Below, piece by piece: positions 42,277 through 51,361 of a stretch of DNA of 64,000 nucleotides. The notes beneath the pieces were generated by a model. It was not told where the DNA came from. It saw only the letters and a list, made by a program, of their open reading frames with translations, and did not search any database. Position numbers and translations under genes: made by a program. The stretch is from WHTK01 sp965197795 (GTDB lineage Bacteria; Chloroflexota; Dehalococcoidia; DSTF01; WHTK01). The DNA lies in NCBI GenBank assembly GCA_965197795.1, contig OZ240228.1, forward strand, positions 1,860,001-1,924,000, written 5' to 3'. Within the stretch, counting starts at the first letter, position 1. The number at the start of each line of letters is the position of its first letter.

Positions 42277-43548
42277 CTACGCCGCGGCCGGCACGCTCTG
42301 CAGGGTACGAACCGAGCGGTTGGAATAGGCGATGCCGAGCGCGAAGACGATAATCGCCGTCCCGCCCACGATCAGCGCCGCCGGCGGCGAGACGGCGTCG
42401 GCGATGATGCCGGCCTGCAGCGCACCCAGCGGTCCAACGTTATGCGTGATGCCGTAGATGCCCATGACGCGCCCTCTTAACTCGTCCGGTACCCGCAGCT
42501 GCAGAGTCGTCTGCACCGTGATCATGTAGATCGAGCCGAATGCGCCCATGAGACCCATGAAGAGCAACGACAGCGGGTAATAGGTCGAAAGCGCGAAGAG
42601 AATAATGAACACTCCGAAAGCGACTGCCCCACCGATGATCAGGAGGCCCTTGCGCTTGACGTCGCCGGCGTAGCCAAGCGCGGTGATGCCGATGATCGAG
42701 CCCACGCCGCCGACCCCGAGCAGGATGCCCAGCCAGAACTCGTTGACGTGCAGGATGTCCTCGGTGAAGACCGGCATTAGCTGCTGCGTTGAGAATCCGA
42801 AGAAGCTGTTGAAGAAGCTCATGATGATCAGGAAGGAGAACAGGAAGTTCGCGGCGATAAACCTGACGCCTTCCTTCAGGTCGGCGATCGGTGAGGTTGG
42901 CTTGCTCCTCGTCCTCGCGGGAGTCTGCAGACCAATAACTGCGAGGCCGAGGACCAGGAATGCGACGCACACCAGCAGGAACGTCGCGGCGACACCTGCG
43001 AGGGCGAGCACGAGTCCCCCTATCGACGGCGCCACGATGCGCGTCCCCTGCCAAACGATGGAGTTGAGGGCCACGGCGTTCATCAGGTCCTTGCGCTCGA
43101 CCAGACCGGGAAAGATCGATTGTCGCGCCGGGTTGCCGAATGCCTGCATGCAACCCGCGACGAAGGCCACGCCAACCACGTACCAGACGGTCACCTGATC
43201 CATCGCGACGAGGAGCGCCAGGACGCCGACCGAGGCGGCGGTGACCATCTGCGTCATGAGAATGATGCGACGCTGATCGATACGATCGGCGACTACGCCG
43301 CCGGCGAGATTGAGCAGGATCGCGGGCGCAGCGGTGGCGAGGCCGACGTAGCCGATGTAGATGGCCTGTCCCGTCAGGTCGAATACCAGCCAACCCTGCG
43401 CCAGCCACATGATCTGCTGGCCACCAACGGCTGCGAGGTTGCCGAACCAGAAGCGCCGGAACTGCGGGTACTTCAGAGCCGAGAGCATTCGCGCGCTGTC
43501 ACCGAAGCGGTTGCGGCGCGAAGGCTGAGCCGAGGTGTCATTCGTCAT
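42277..43548 (-). CDS. MFS transporter, MFS_3/EntS-like exporter
   Basis: A 423-residue 12-helix transporter. It starts with YPQFRRFWFGNLAAVGGQQI and WLAQGWLVFDLTGQA, then VVADRIDQRRIILMTQMV and FGNPARQSIFPGLVERKDL. These match the transporter at 22.7 kb almost position by position, so the two are paralogues. The substrate is unknown. It lies downstream of a further MFS gene on the same strand with an 83-base gap. Confidence 0.88.
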   Translation of the reverse strand: MTNDTSAQPSRRNRFGDSARMLSALKYPQFRRFWFGNLAAVGGQQIMWLAQGWLVFDLTGQAIYIGYVGLATAAPAILLNLAGGVVADRIDQRRIILMTQMVTAASVGVLALLVAMDQVTVWYVVGVAFVAGCMQAFGNPARQSIFPGLVERKDLMNAVALNSIVWQGTRIVAPSIGGLVLALAGVAATFLLVCVAFLVLGLAVIGLQTPARTRSKPTSPIADLKEGVRFIAANFLFSFLIIMSFFNSFFGFSTQQLMPVFTEDILHVNEFWLGILLGVGGVGSIIGITALGYAGDVKRKGLLIIGGAVAFGVFIILFALSTYYPLSLLFMGLMGAFGSIYMITVQTTLQLRVPDELRGRVMGIYGITHNVGPLGALQAGIIADAVSPPAALIVGGTAIIVFALGIAYSNRSVRTLQSVPAAA

Positions 43549-43631
43549 CTGGGCCTGTGATTCCAGCTTCGATGACTAATTCTGCCGTTTGCGTGAGCGT
43601 TAGTCCAGACAGAATGCCGGCAGGCAACCGG

Positions 43632-44981
43632 CTAGTGGTGCTCGCGAACCTCGGGAATGCGCCAGATGAAGAAGCCGACAGCCAGGACCATGACTCCGAA
43701 TACCACGAACAACGGCTGGATCCCGATCGGCGCGACCAGCGCTCCCGCCAGGAAGTAGCCCAGCGTCCGCACGCCCAGCGTGGCGGAGTAGAAAGCGGCC
43801 GAGACTCGACCGCGCTCCTCGTCGGTGGTCGAGGTCTGAAGCATGTTGATCTGCGCCACGTTAAGCGAGCCGATGGCGGTGCCGGCAATCACCAGCGCGA
43901 CCAACGGCACCCAAACCGTCGGAAGATAGGCTGCGACGGCGATCGTCGTCCCTAGCACGAAGATCGAGCTGATCGTCATACGGCCCAGGCCGACACGCCG
44001 TGAAACTGCCGGGGCCACCAGCGAGCCGCCGATTAGGCCGGTGATGAAGCCGGCGGCAAGCAGCCCGAAGTAAGCCTGCGTCTGCTCCTTGATCTCGAGG
44101 ACGAATAGCGGCAGCAGGGTCTGGATCGGCGCGACGACGAGGTTGAGGCTGAAACCGAGAAGCATCGTCACCTGCAGCAGCCGGACCCCGCGAATGACAC
44201 CGATGCCCTCCTTGGTCTCGGCGAGGACCTGTCGCAACTGGTCCCGCCAGCCGTCGGCCTGCACCAGCTCTCGTTTCGGCTGTCGCCACTGGATGAAGAA
44301 GACCGTGATGCCCGAGATTAGGAAGGTCACCCCGTCCGCGAGAATAATCGTGCTTGAGCCCACCAGGTCGGCGAGGATGAGGCCGGCCGAAGGCGCGACC
44401 AGGAAGCCGATGTGCCGCGACACCTCCATCAGTGAGTTGGCGGCGCGAAGGTCATCCTCTTTGACCAGGTTCGGCATCAGCGCAAGCCGCGCCGGGTTGA
44501 AGAAGTTCTGCAGCGACGACTCGAGAAAGATCAGCCCGTAGATGATCTCCACTGAGAGCAGGCTTGAATCCAGCGCGAAGGCGAGCCCGACGCTGAGAAA
44601 GGCAGCGGCTCGAACCACCTCGACGACCACGATCGTCATACGGCGATCCCAGCGGTCGACGAGCACACCGCCGATGAGACCGAACAGCAACCACGGCATG
44701 AACTGCACGACGTAGGCGCCGGCAAGCTGGAACGCTGAGCCGGTTATCTCAAAGACGAGGAAGGGCAGCGCAAGCTGAACCAGGCCATTACCGGCCTCGG
44801 AGCCGAACTGGCCAACCCAGAGGAGCGAGAAATCGCGAGAGGCGATGGCGCCACGAAAGCTCGGGCCGGGGCTTAGGATGCCGACACGACCGGGAGTTTC
44901 GGGAGTCGTCGAAGGACGAGTCCTTCTCGGAGGCACTTCCAGCGTGGGCGGAGGCTGTGAATCGCCTTCGTGCGGGCCCAT
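43632..44981 (-). CDS. MFS transporter, MFS_3/EntS-like exporter
   Basis: A 449-residue transporter with a proline-rich N-tail and then SRDFSLLWVGQFGSEAGNGL, VLVDRWDRRMTIVVVEVV, FFNPARLALMPNLVKEDDL and LNVAQINMLQTSTTDEERGR. These are features of the same MFS_3 group as the neighbour, but more distant. I use ATG 44981 (MGPHEGDSQPPP). Two adjacent members may export related compounds or form a tandem duplicate that has diverged. Confidence 0.87.
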   Translation of the reverse strand: MGPHEGDSQPPPTLEVPPRRTRPSTTPETPGRVGILSPGPSFRGAIASRDFSLLWVGQFGSEAGNGLVQLALPFLVFEITGSAFQLAGAYVVQFMPWLLFGLIGGVLVDRWDRRMTIVVVEVVRAAAFLSVGLAFALDSSLLSVEIIYGLIFLESSLQNFFNPARLALMPNLVKEDDLRAANSLMEVSRHIGFLVAPSAGLILADLVGSSTIILADGVTFLISGITVFFIQWRQPKRELVQADGWRDQLRQVLAETKEGIGVIRGVRLLQVTMLLGFSLNLVVAPIQTLLPLFVLEIKEQTQAYFGLLAAGFITGLIGGSLVAPAVSRRVGLGRMTISSIFVLGTTIAVAAYLPTVWVPLVALVIAGTAIGSLNVAQINMLQTSTTDEERGRVSAAFYSATLGVRTLGYFLAGALVAPIGIQPLFVVFGVMVLAVGFFIWRIPEVREHH

Positions 44982-45094
44982 GGCGGCATTATATCGGCCG
45001 ATACGGTTTAGAACCTTGTGGCCTTTGACCTCGCCCCCGCCCATTCGGCGATAATGACGGCCGGACGTCGGTCTCGCGGACTAAAGGAGCAATC

Positions 45095-45376
45095 ATGGCC
45101 AACCCTCAGGGCGGCGACTCCCTCGACCAGATCACCTCTGAAATCACGCGAGGCCTCGACGATGCGACGCAGGCCATCTTGTGGTGCAAGCGTCACCTTC
45201 AAGAGCGCAAGACAACCGAGACGCTACGGTTGGCTCAGCTGAACATCGCCTATCTGGCCCTGGCGCTGGACTGGCAGATGGAGGGCGAGGCCGACAAAGC
45301 CGCCTCCGCACTGGACCACATCTGGTGGCAGCCCTACAAAGACGACGGCGAGGCCGTCAATCTCGCCGGTAATTAG
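45095..45376 (+). CDS. Small conserved helical protein of unknown function
   Basis: A 93-residue protein (SLDQITSEITRGLDDATQ, LRLAQLNIAYLALALDWQME, ASALDHIWWQPYKDD), all-helical by look, without signal peptide or known motif. An AAAGGAG ribosome site lies before the ATG. It lies 38 bases upstream of the CDC48 gene on the same strand and may be its partner (inference from position only). Confidence 0.7.
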   Translation: MANPQGGDSLDQITSEITRGLDDATQAILWCKRHLQERKTTETLRLAQLNIAYLALALDWQMEGEADKAASALDHIWWQPYKDDGEAVNLAGN

Positions 45377-45399
45377 GACAGGGCGGCCCGTCGCGGCGC

Positions 45400-45405
45400 T
45401 ATACT
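45400..45405 (+). promoter_or_regulatory. Candidate -10 box placed close to the CDC48 start
   Basis: TATACT ends nine bases before the ATG at 45415, so transcription would begin at or next to the start codon. No ribosome site is seen. The -35 is weak. Confidence 0.35.
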
Positions 45406-45414
45406 TGCAGCGAT

Positions 45415-47580
45415 ATGGAATCTGTTAACTTACGCGTCGTTGAAGCTCTAACCCGCGATGTCGGCCGCGGACTCGTCCGCCTCGACCCTGACGATATGAC
45501 CACGATGGCCTTGCAGACCGGCGAAACAGTCCAGCTCACCGGCAAGCGGGCTACCGTCGCGAAAGCGTTGCCTGCCTACGCAGAGGACCGCGGCCAGGGC
45601 CAGGTGCAGATGGACGGCATCCTGCGCGAGAACGCTCAGGCGGGGCTCGGTGACAGGATCCAGCTTCAGAAAATTGTCTGCCCGATCGCGCGAAGCGTAG
45701 TGCTCGCACCGATGGGGGAGGGCGGCGGCATCGGCTCGGACCAGCGGCACATGACGAGCGTACTCGATGGACTAACGGTCTCAAAGGGCGACAAGGTCCG
45801 CTCCACGTTCATGGGCGGCATTTACCGCGAATTCTCGGTCGTCGAATCGAACCCGCGCGGTCCGGTCACGATCAATGCCGGTACAAGCGTCAAGATCAAG
45901 GGTGAAAGCGTCTCGAAGCCGGGCCATGAGGCCACGGGCGTTACGTACGAGGACATCGGCGGCCTGCGCAAGCAGGTTCAACGCATCCGGGAGATGATCG
46001 AGCTGCCGTTGCGCTTCCCGGAGCTCTTCGACCGTCTAGGCATCGAGCCGCCGAAAGGGGTCCTGCTCTACGGCCCACCCGGCACCGGCAAGACGCTGAT
46101 CGCCAAGGCGCTGGCGAACGAGACCTCTGCCTACTTCACGCACATCGGCGGGCCCGAGGTCATGGGCAAGTACTACGGCGAGTCTGAAGAGCGTCTCCGC
46201 AAGATCTTCGAGGAGGCGCAGGAACACGCCCCCGCGATCATTTTCATCGATGAGATCGACGCCGTGGCACCCAAGCGCGAGGAGCTGGGCAGCCAACAGC
46301 AGGTGGAAAAGCGCGTCGTGGCGCAGCTCCTTTCGCTGATGGACGGCCTGCGCGCCCGAGGCCAGGTCGCCATCATCGGCGCGACCAACGCGCCAGGGCT
46401 GCTAGACCCGGCGCTGCGTCGCCCCGGGCGCTTCGACCGCGAGATCAACGTCGGCGTGCCGGAGCGTAACGGACGGCACGAGGTGCTGGAAGTGCACACG
46501 CGAGGTATGCCGCTGGCCGAGGATGTGTCGGTCGACAAGCTGGCCGAGATCACGCACGGATTCGTCGGCGCCGACCTCGCTGCGCTGTGCCGAGAGGCAG
46601 CGATGGTCACCCTGCGGCGTATCTCAGAGGACATTCCGATCGAGGCTGAGTTCATACCGTACGAGCTCCTGGCGCGGCTGGAAGTTGCAATGGACGACTT
46701 CCTGGAGGCGCTTACCGAGGTCGAGCCCTCAGCCCTGCGCGAGGTGTTCACGGAGGTGCCCGACGTGCGCTGGGATGACGTCGGCGGCCTGGAAGAGGCC
46801 AAGTCGACGCTGAAGCAGATCATCGAATGGCCGCTGCAGTACGCCGACCTGTTCGAGCGCGCGGACACTGCGCCGCCCAAGGGCATCCTGCTGACCGGAC
46901 CCAGCGGCACCGGCAAGACGCTGCTCGCCAAGGCCGTAGCGCACGAATGCGGCGTCAACTTCATTTCGATCAAGGGGCCGGAGCTGCTCTCGAAGTGGGT
47001 TGGTGACTCCGAGGCGCGCGTCCGCGATGTCTTCAAGATCGCACGCCTCTCCAGCCCTTGCATCATCTTCTTCGATGAGCTGGAGGCTATCGCCGGACGG
47101 CGCGGCGGCGGTCAGGACAGCAACGTGACTGAACGCGTCATCAGCCAGATGCTGACGGAGATGGACGGCATCGAAGAGCTACGCGGCGTCGTCATCCTCG
47201 CCGCGACGAGCCGGCCGGACCTGCTGGACCCATCATTGCTGCGGGCCGGGCGTTTCGAGGTTCGACTCGAGCTGCCGACGCCGACGGAACCCGACCGAGA
47301 GGCGATCTTCGGCGTGCACACGGCGACCAAGCCCCTCGCCGAGGACGTTGACCTCGCCAAGTTGGCGGCTATTACTGAAGGCTTCGTGGGCTCGGACATC
47401 GAGGCGACGGTCCGCCGGGCCGCCATGACGGCGATCTCGGAGTTCCTCGATGAAGGCGACGAGGAGGACGTATCGCGGCTGATGATCACTCAGCAGCACT
47501 TCCTGTCGTCGATCGAAACAAACCGCAAGCTGCACGAAACGAAGCTCGAAACACCGGCTGACATCACCACGCCAGCGTGA
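45415..47580 (+). CDS. CDC48/p97-type AAA ATPase with two ATPase domains
   Basis: A 721-residue protein of the CDC48 family, which unfolds or extracts proteins. The N-terminal double-psi region spans about residues 1-185. The first ATPase domain has Walker A GPPGTGKTLIAKAL near 215-222, Walker B IIFIDEIDAVAPKRE near 275-289 and arginine fingers in LRRPGRFDREI. The second has Walker A GPSGTGKTLLAKAV near 495, Walker B IIFFDELEAIAGRRGG near 550 and LLRAGRFEVRLE. The DVGGLEEAK start of D2 is classic. The family is best known from archaea and eukaryotes but occurs in some bacteria. No proteasome gene is in the window. Confidence 0.95.
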   Translation: MESVNLRVVEALTRDVGRGLVRLDPDDMTTMALQTGETVQLTGKRATVAKALPAYAEDRGQGQVQMDGILRENAQAGLGDRIQLQKIVCPIARSVVLAPMGEGGGIGSDQRHMTSVLDGLTVSKGDKVRSTFMGGIYREFSVVESNPRGPVTINAGTSVKIKGESVSKPGHEATGVTYEDIGGLRKQVQRIREMIELPLRFPELFDRLGIEPPKGVLLYGPPGTGKTLIAKALANETSAYFTHIGGPEVMGKYYGESEERLRKIFEEAQEHAPAIIFIDEIDAVAPKREELGSQQQVEKRVVAQLLSLMDGLRARGQVAIIGATNAPGLLDPALRRPGRFDREINVGVPERNGRHEVLEVHTRGMPLAEDVSVDKLAEITHGFVGADLAALCREAAMVTLRRISEDIPIEAEFIPYELLARLEVAMDDFLEALTEVEPSALREVFTEVPDVRWDDVGGLEEAKSTLKQIIEWPLQYADLFERADTAPPKGILLTGPSGTGKTLLAKAVAHECGVNFISIKGPELLSKWVGDSEARVRDVFKIARLSSPCIIFFDELEAIAGRRGGGQDSNVTERVISQMLTEMDGIEELRGVVILAATSRPDLLDPSLLRAGRFEVRLELPTPTEPDREAIFGVHTATKPLAEDVDLAKLAAITEGFVGSDIEATVRRAAMTAISEFLDEGDEEDVSRLMITQQHFLSSIETNRKLHETKLETPADITTPA

Positions 47581-47701
47581 CGTGGATTATGAGCGAAGTC
47601 CACCGGTTCGCGGCCTTACTTCTTCGAACCGATTCGGAATCCTCTACGTGCCTGGTGCCTGAAGGGCCACACGTGTCGCCATCCACCGCACGCAGCTTGC
47701 C

Positions 47702-48511
47702 TTGACCCAGGACGAAGCCGAGGCGCGTCGCCTAGAAGAGTTGCTGCTCAACTCGACGCGGCCGGCCGAGCAACTGGAGTATGACGGCTGGCTGCTACGG
47801 CTGGCTCCGCACGACGTCAAGCGGGCCAGCTCGATCAACCCGATCTACGGCTCTTCCCTACCGCTGGACGACAAGATCGCGCATTGCGAACACGTCTACG
47901 AGCAGCACGGCTTGCCGCCGCTGTTTCGCATCTCACGATTCAGCCAACCCGCGTCGATAGACGACGCGCTCAGCGCGCGTGGCTACGAGCGCTTCGAGCG
48001 CAGCATCAGCATGTCGGTAGCGCTGGATGATCTGCCATTTGAGACCCGAAGCGACCTGCACTTCGAGCTGTTGCCGGCCGAGCGTTGGCTTGAACTCGTC
48101 TCTGAGATGCGAGGCTTGACGCAGGAGAAGCAGCGCGCCGAGCACAAGCGCCTGGTGTCGAGCAGTCGGCCTGGCTTCGCGGTGGTCGCTTGGGACGGGA
48201 ACCAGGCTGTCGGTTGCGGATTGATCAAGATCGAGGACAGTGACGCGGGCATCTTCGACGTTGCGACCGCTGCGGCCCACAGGCGCAGGGGCATTGGCCG
48301 AGCGACCTGCGTCGACCTGATGCAACTTGCGCGTCAGAACGGCGCCGAGAGGGTGTGGCTCTCAGTCGTCGCGGACAACGAGCCGGCGCTGCAGCTGTAC
48401 GAGAAGCTGGGCTTCAGGGCCTTGTACGACTACTGGTTCCGGCTCAAGAAACCTAGCGTTGCGGCCAGAGGAGCGTCGATTACGATGACGCCAGGCAGGG
48501 TAGAGACGTGA
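47702..48511 (+). CDS. GNAT family N-acetyltransferase
   Basis: A 269-residue GNAT protein. The C-terminal acetyl-CoA-binding core is GIFDVATAAAHRRRGIGRAT (motif A), followed by QNGAERVWLSVVADNEPALQLYEKLGF (split motif B). The N-terminal 110 residues (WLLRLAPHDVKRASSINPIY) resemble a degenerate second GNAT domain. The start is TTG 47702. The stop overlaps the GTG of the hydratase gene by 4 bases, so they are translated together. The substrate is unknown. Confidence 0.88.
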   Translation: MTQDEAEARRLEELLLNSTRPAEQLEYDGWLLRLAPHDVKRASSINPIYGSSLPLDDKIAHCEHVYEQHGLPPLFRISRFSQPASIDDALSARGYERFERSISMSVALDDLPFETRSDLHFELLPAERWLELVSEMRGLTQEKQRAEHKRLVSSSRPGFAVVAWDGNQAVGCGLIKIEDSDAGIFDVATAAAHRRRGIGRATCVDLMQLARQNGAERVWLSVVADNEPALQLYEKLGFRALYDYWFRLKKPSVAARGASITMTPGRVET

Positions 48512-49299
48512 CACTGACACCGGAGCAGGTCAAAGAGCTGGCAAGCGCGCTGCACCGCGCCGAGCACACCAGGGAGCCCATCGCTCCGCTGACCGGCCAG
48601 TATCCCGATATCGATATCGCAGACGCTTATACGATCCAGCTGAAAGGTGTGCGGCAGCGCCTTGAGGCGCACGGCGGCCGGATCGTCGGCTGGAAGGTGG
48701 GCCTCACGAGCAAAGCGATGCAGCAGATGTTCAACGTGGCTCAGCCTGACTGCGGTCACTTGCTGGACGGTATGCGTGTCGATGAGGGCGCTGAGATCGA
48801 CTGCGCCGAGATGATCTGGCCCCGCGTCGAGCCCGAGGTGGCGTTTCAGCTCAGGGCCGACCTGCGAGGGCCCGGCGTAACCGCGGGGCAAGTCATCGAG
48901 GCGACCGAGTTTCTGATCCCGTCGCTGGAGGTCATCGACAGTCGTATCAAGGACTGGAAGATCAAGCTCTGCGACACGATCGCGGATAACGCGTCCTGCT
49001 CGCGCTTCGTCCTGGGCCGGCAGCGCACGCCGGTCGAAGGGCTGGACGTGAAGTTGATCGGCATGAACTACTACGTGGACGGTGAGCTGGTGAGCACCGC
49101 GACCTCTGCCGTGGTCATCGGCAACCCGGCCGAGGCCGTGGCGTGGCTGGCCAACACGCTGGCGCCGTACGGGCACTACCTGCAGGCCGGCCAGGTCGTA
49201 ATGCCCGGATCGCTGGTAGCCGCGGTGGACGCCAAGCCCGGCGGCCACTTCCGGGCCGACTTCGACCGCATCGGCTCCGTGGAGCTGCGTCTTAGGTAG
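48508..49299 (+). CDS. 2-keto-4-pentenoate hydratase family protein (MhpD-like)
   Basis: A 263-residue hydratase or decarboxylase of the MhpD/DmpE group, acting after ring opening in meta-cleavage catabolism. Motifs are VGWKVGLTSKAMQQMF, GHLLDGMRVDEGAEI, PRVEPEVAFQLRADL, FLIPSLEVIDSRIKDW (metal-binding Glu/Asp) and GNPAEAVAWLANTLAPYG. It fits with the extradiol-dioxygenase-like protein at 24-25 kb, though far from it. It is coupled to the GNAT gene. Confidence 0.92.
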   Translation: MTLTPEQVKELASALHRAEHTREPIAPLTGQYPDIDIADAYTIQLKGVRQRLEAHGGRIVGWKVGLTSKAMQQMFNVAQPDCGHLLDGMRVDEGAEIDCAEMIWPRVEPEVAFQLRADLRGPGVTAGQVIEATEFLIPSLEVIDSRIKDWKIKLCDTIADNASCSRFVLGRQRTPVEGLDVKLIGMNYYVDGELVSTATSAVVIGNPAEAVAWLANTLAPYGHYLQAGQVVMPGSLVAAVDAKPGGHFRADFDRIGSVELRLR

Positions 49300-49336
49300 C
49301 GTCCAGATCCTGCCGCTTGAAAGCAAGGAGAACCGC

Positions 49337-49375
49337 ATGCCGTTCGTGGAGCACTACGCGACCGACGCCGAATAG
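49337..49375 (+). other. 12-codon open frame with a strong ribosome site
   Basis: AAGGAG lies 6 bases before ATG, followed by MPFVEHYATDAE and TAG. It could be the remnant of a gene that followed the hydratase, since a Met-Pro start is seen in tautomerases and some hydrolases. It could also be chance. No more of any family is visible after the stop. Confidence 0.3.
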
Positions 49376-49390
49376 CCACCGCTTCGAGGC

Positions 49391-50188
49391 CTAGTAGTGG
49401 ACGTCTGTGCTCTGGCCGCCGGAGACCGCGATGGCTTCGCCGGTCATGCCGATCGCCAGCGGTGAGCAGAGGAACGCCGCGAAGTAGGCGATGTCCTCCG
49501 CGGTTGTCACGTGTTTGAGCAGCGAGCGCTCATCCATCGCCCGCTTTAGCTCGTCGACCGTCTTGTTCTCCGCCTTCGCCTGCTCTTCAAGGTTTTCGTA
49601 GGTTCGCTCTGTCACGGTCTGGCCGGGATAGATCGCGTTGACGGTGATGTTGTATTTGCCCAGCGCGTTGGCCCACGCCTTCGTCAGCACTACGGTCGCG
49701 GCGTTGCGCGCGCCACCGCTCATGCCGGTGCCGGGTGAGCGGCCTGCCAGGCCGCTGATGTTGATGACGCGACCCCAGCCCGCCTGCTTCATGTGCGGGA
49801 TCGCCTCGCGCGCCACGCGCAGGTAACCGATCGCCTTCTCCTCGAAGTCGTGCAGGATCTCGGTCTCGTCCAGCGTTTCGATGTCGCCCTGGGCGCCGCC
49901 AACGCGGGCCGCGGAGTTGATGACGATTTCGACGCCGCCCAGCGTGTCGGCTGCCGACTTCATGAATGACTTGATCGAGTCCACGCTCATCGTGTCCAGC
50001 GTTAGCGGCACGACTTTGCGCCCGGTCTCTTTGGCGAGCTCGTCGGCGGCATCTTTGAGAGGTCCCTCGCTGCGCGCGCCCAGCGCCACGTCACAGCCTT
50101 CGAGCGCGAGCTGCCGTGCGATCGCCTTGCCGATGCCGCGGCTGCCGCCGGTAACGATCGCTCGCTTGCCTTCGAGCTTGAGGTCCAT
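49391..50188 (-). CDS. SDR family oxidoreductase lacking the usual Tyr/Lys pair
   Basis: A 265-residue short-chain dehydrogenase fold. The cofactor motif TGGSRGIGKAIA and the NSAARVGG (NNAG-like) and NISGLAGRSPG segments are present. The catalytic YxxxK should follow, but the aligned sequence is SGGARNAATVVLTK, so the Tyr and Lys positions are Gly and Asn. Catalysis by the standard route looks unlikely. ATG 50188 has AAGGAG upstream. It is divergent from the PanE-like gene. The substrate is not predicted. Confidence 0.8.
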   Translation of the reverse strand: MDLKLEGKRAIVTGGSRGIGKAIARQLALEGCDVALGARSEGPLKDAADELAKETGRKVVPLTLDTMSVDSIKSFMKSAADTLGGVEIVINSAARVGGAQGDIETLDETEILHDFEEKAIGYLRVAREAIPHMKQAGWGRVINISGLAGRSPGTGMSGGARNAATVVLTKAWANALGKYNITVNAIYPGQTVTERTYENLEEQAKAENKTVDELKRAMDERSLLKHVTTAEDIAYFAAFLCSPLAIGMTGEAIAVSGGQSTDVHY

Positions 50189-50294
50189 GAGAAAGCTCCT
50201 TGCTTCTAATCGGGTATGCCAGAAAGATAGGGCGCCATAACTATACGGATGTACTCTGTGGCGTGCACTCCTGCTAGAAGGGCCTGGATCTTCT

Positions 50295-51294
50295 TTGGGA
50301 TATGTCATCTACGGCGCCGGAGGCGTCGGCAGCATCATCGGCGCGAAGCTGTTCATGGCAGGCTTCGACGTGGTACTCATCGCGCGGGGCGAACACCTGG
50401 CGGCGATCCAGCGCGACGGGCTGCAGCTCAAGCATCCCAACCCGGAGGCGACGGAATGCCTGCCGATAACCGCGGTGGCACATCCCAATCAGATGGAGTT
50501 TGGGCCGGACGACGTCGTCCGGCTGACGATGAAGTCACAGGACACCGCACCGGCGCTCGATGAGCTGCGCTACGCGGCGGGCGACCAGGTCGTCGTCGTC
50601 AGCGCGCAGAGCGGCGTCGAGAACGAGCGCCTGGCGCTACGGCGCTTCGCGAACGTCTACGGCATGCTGGTGATCATGCCCGCCAGCTTCACCGAGCCGG
50701 GCAGCGTCGAGACGACGGCGTGGCCGGTGACCGGCGTGCTCGACCTCGGCCGTTATCCGCGCGGCTCGGACGCCACTGCCGAGGCCATCGCCGCCGACCT
50801 GAAAAGGCCGACTTCCTCTCGTCTCCAGACGCTGACGTCATGCGCGTCAAGTACGCGAAGCTGCGCGAGAACATGATCAACGCCGTGCATGCCCTGCTGC
50901 CGCCTGAAACAGACACGACCGACATCCTGGAGAGTCTGCGAGCAGAGACCACGGCCTGCTTCGAGGCGGCTGGCATCGAGTCCGACGCGACGGCGGTGAT
51001 GATGCAGCGCGCCAAGGGCATGAGCGCCAGCGTTGGTGGCGTGGGAACCGGCGGCTGGCGCGGCAGCTCGACCTGGCAGGCATCATGCGTGGGACCGGAA
51101 GCAGCGAGACCGATTACCTGAACGGCGAGGCCGTCCTGCTCGGGCGCTTGTACGGCGTCGCGACACCGATGAACGAGGTGATGGCGCTCTACGTCGACCG
51201 CATGGTGCGCGAGAAACAGGCGCCGGGCAGCGTCACCCTCGAAGAACTGCGGGACGAGATCGCCAAGAGGGCTGCGCTGCTGAGCGGGAAGTAG
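50295..51294 (+). pseudogene. 2-dehydropantoate 2-reductase (PanE/ApbA) family, two frameshifts
   Basis: The N-terminal Rossmann motif VIYGAGGVGSIIGAKL, then MKSQDTAPALDEL, VVSAQSGVENE and MPASFTEPG, belong to the PanE/ApbA family. After a missing A in the run at 50802-50805 the frame continues with DVMRVKYAKLRENMINAV. After a missing G at 51079-51080 it continues with MRGTGSSETDYLNGEAV. Both corrections give a single 333-residue protein of normal family length. A second PanE-like gene lies at 53.7 kb, which appears intact. Run-length error is the likeliest explanation. Confidence 0.75.
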
Positions 51295-51361
51295 CGTCTG
51301 CCGACTCGATCGCGCTGCGCTAAGATGCACCAACCGTCCGGCTGGACCAGAGGAGGACGCA

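Noticed and set aside
49337..49375. A 12-residue peptide gene as a functional small protein
   Set aside because: Too short to support; kept only as a note because of its strong ribosome site.
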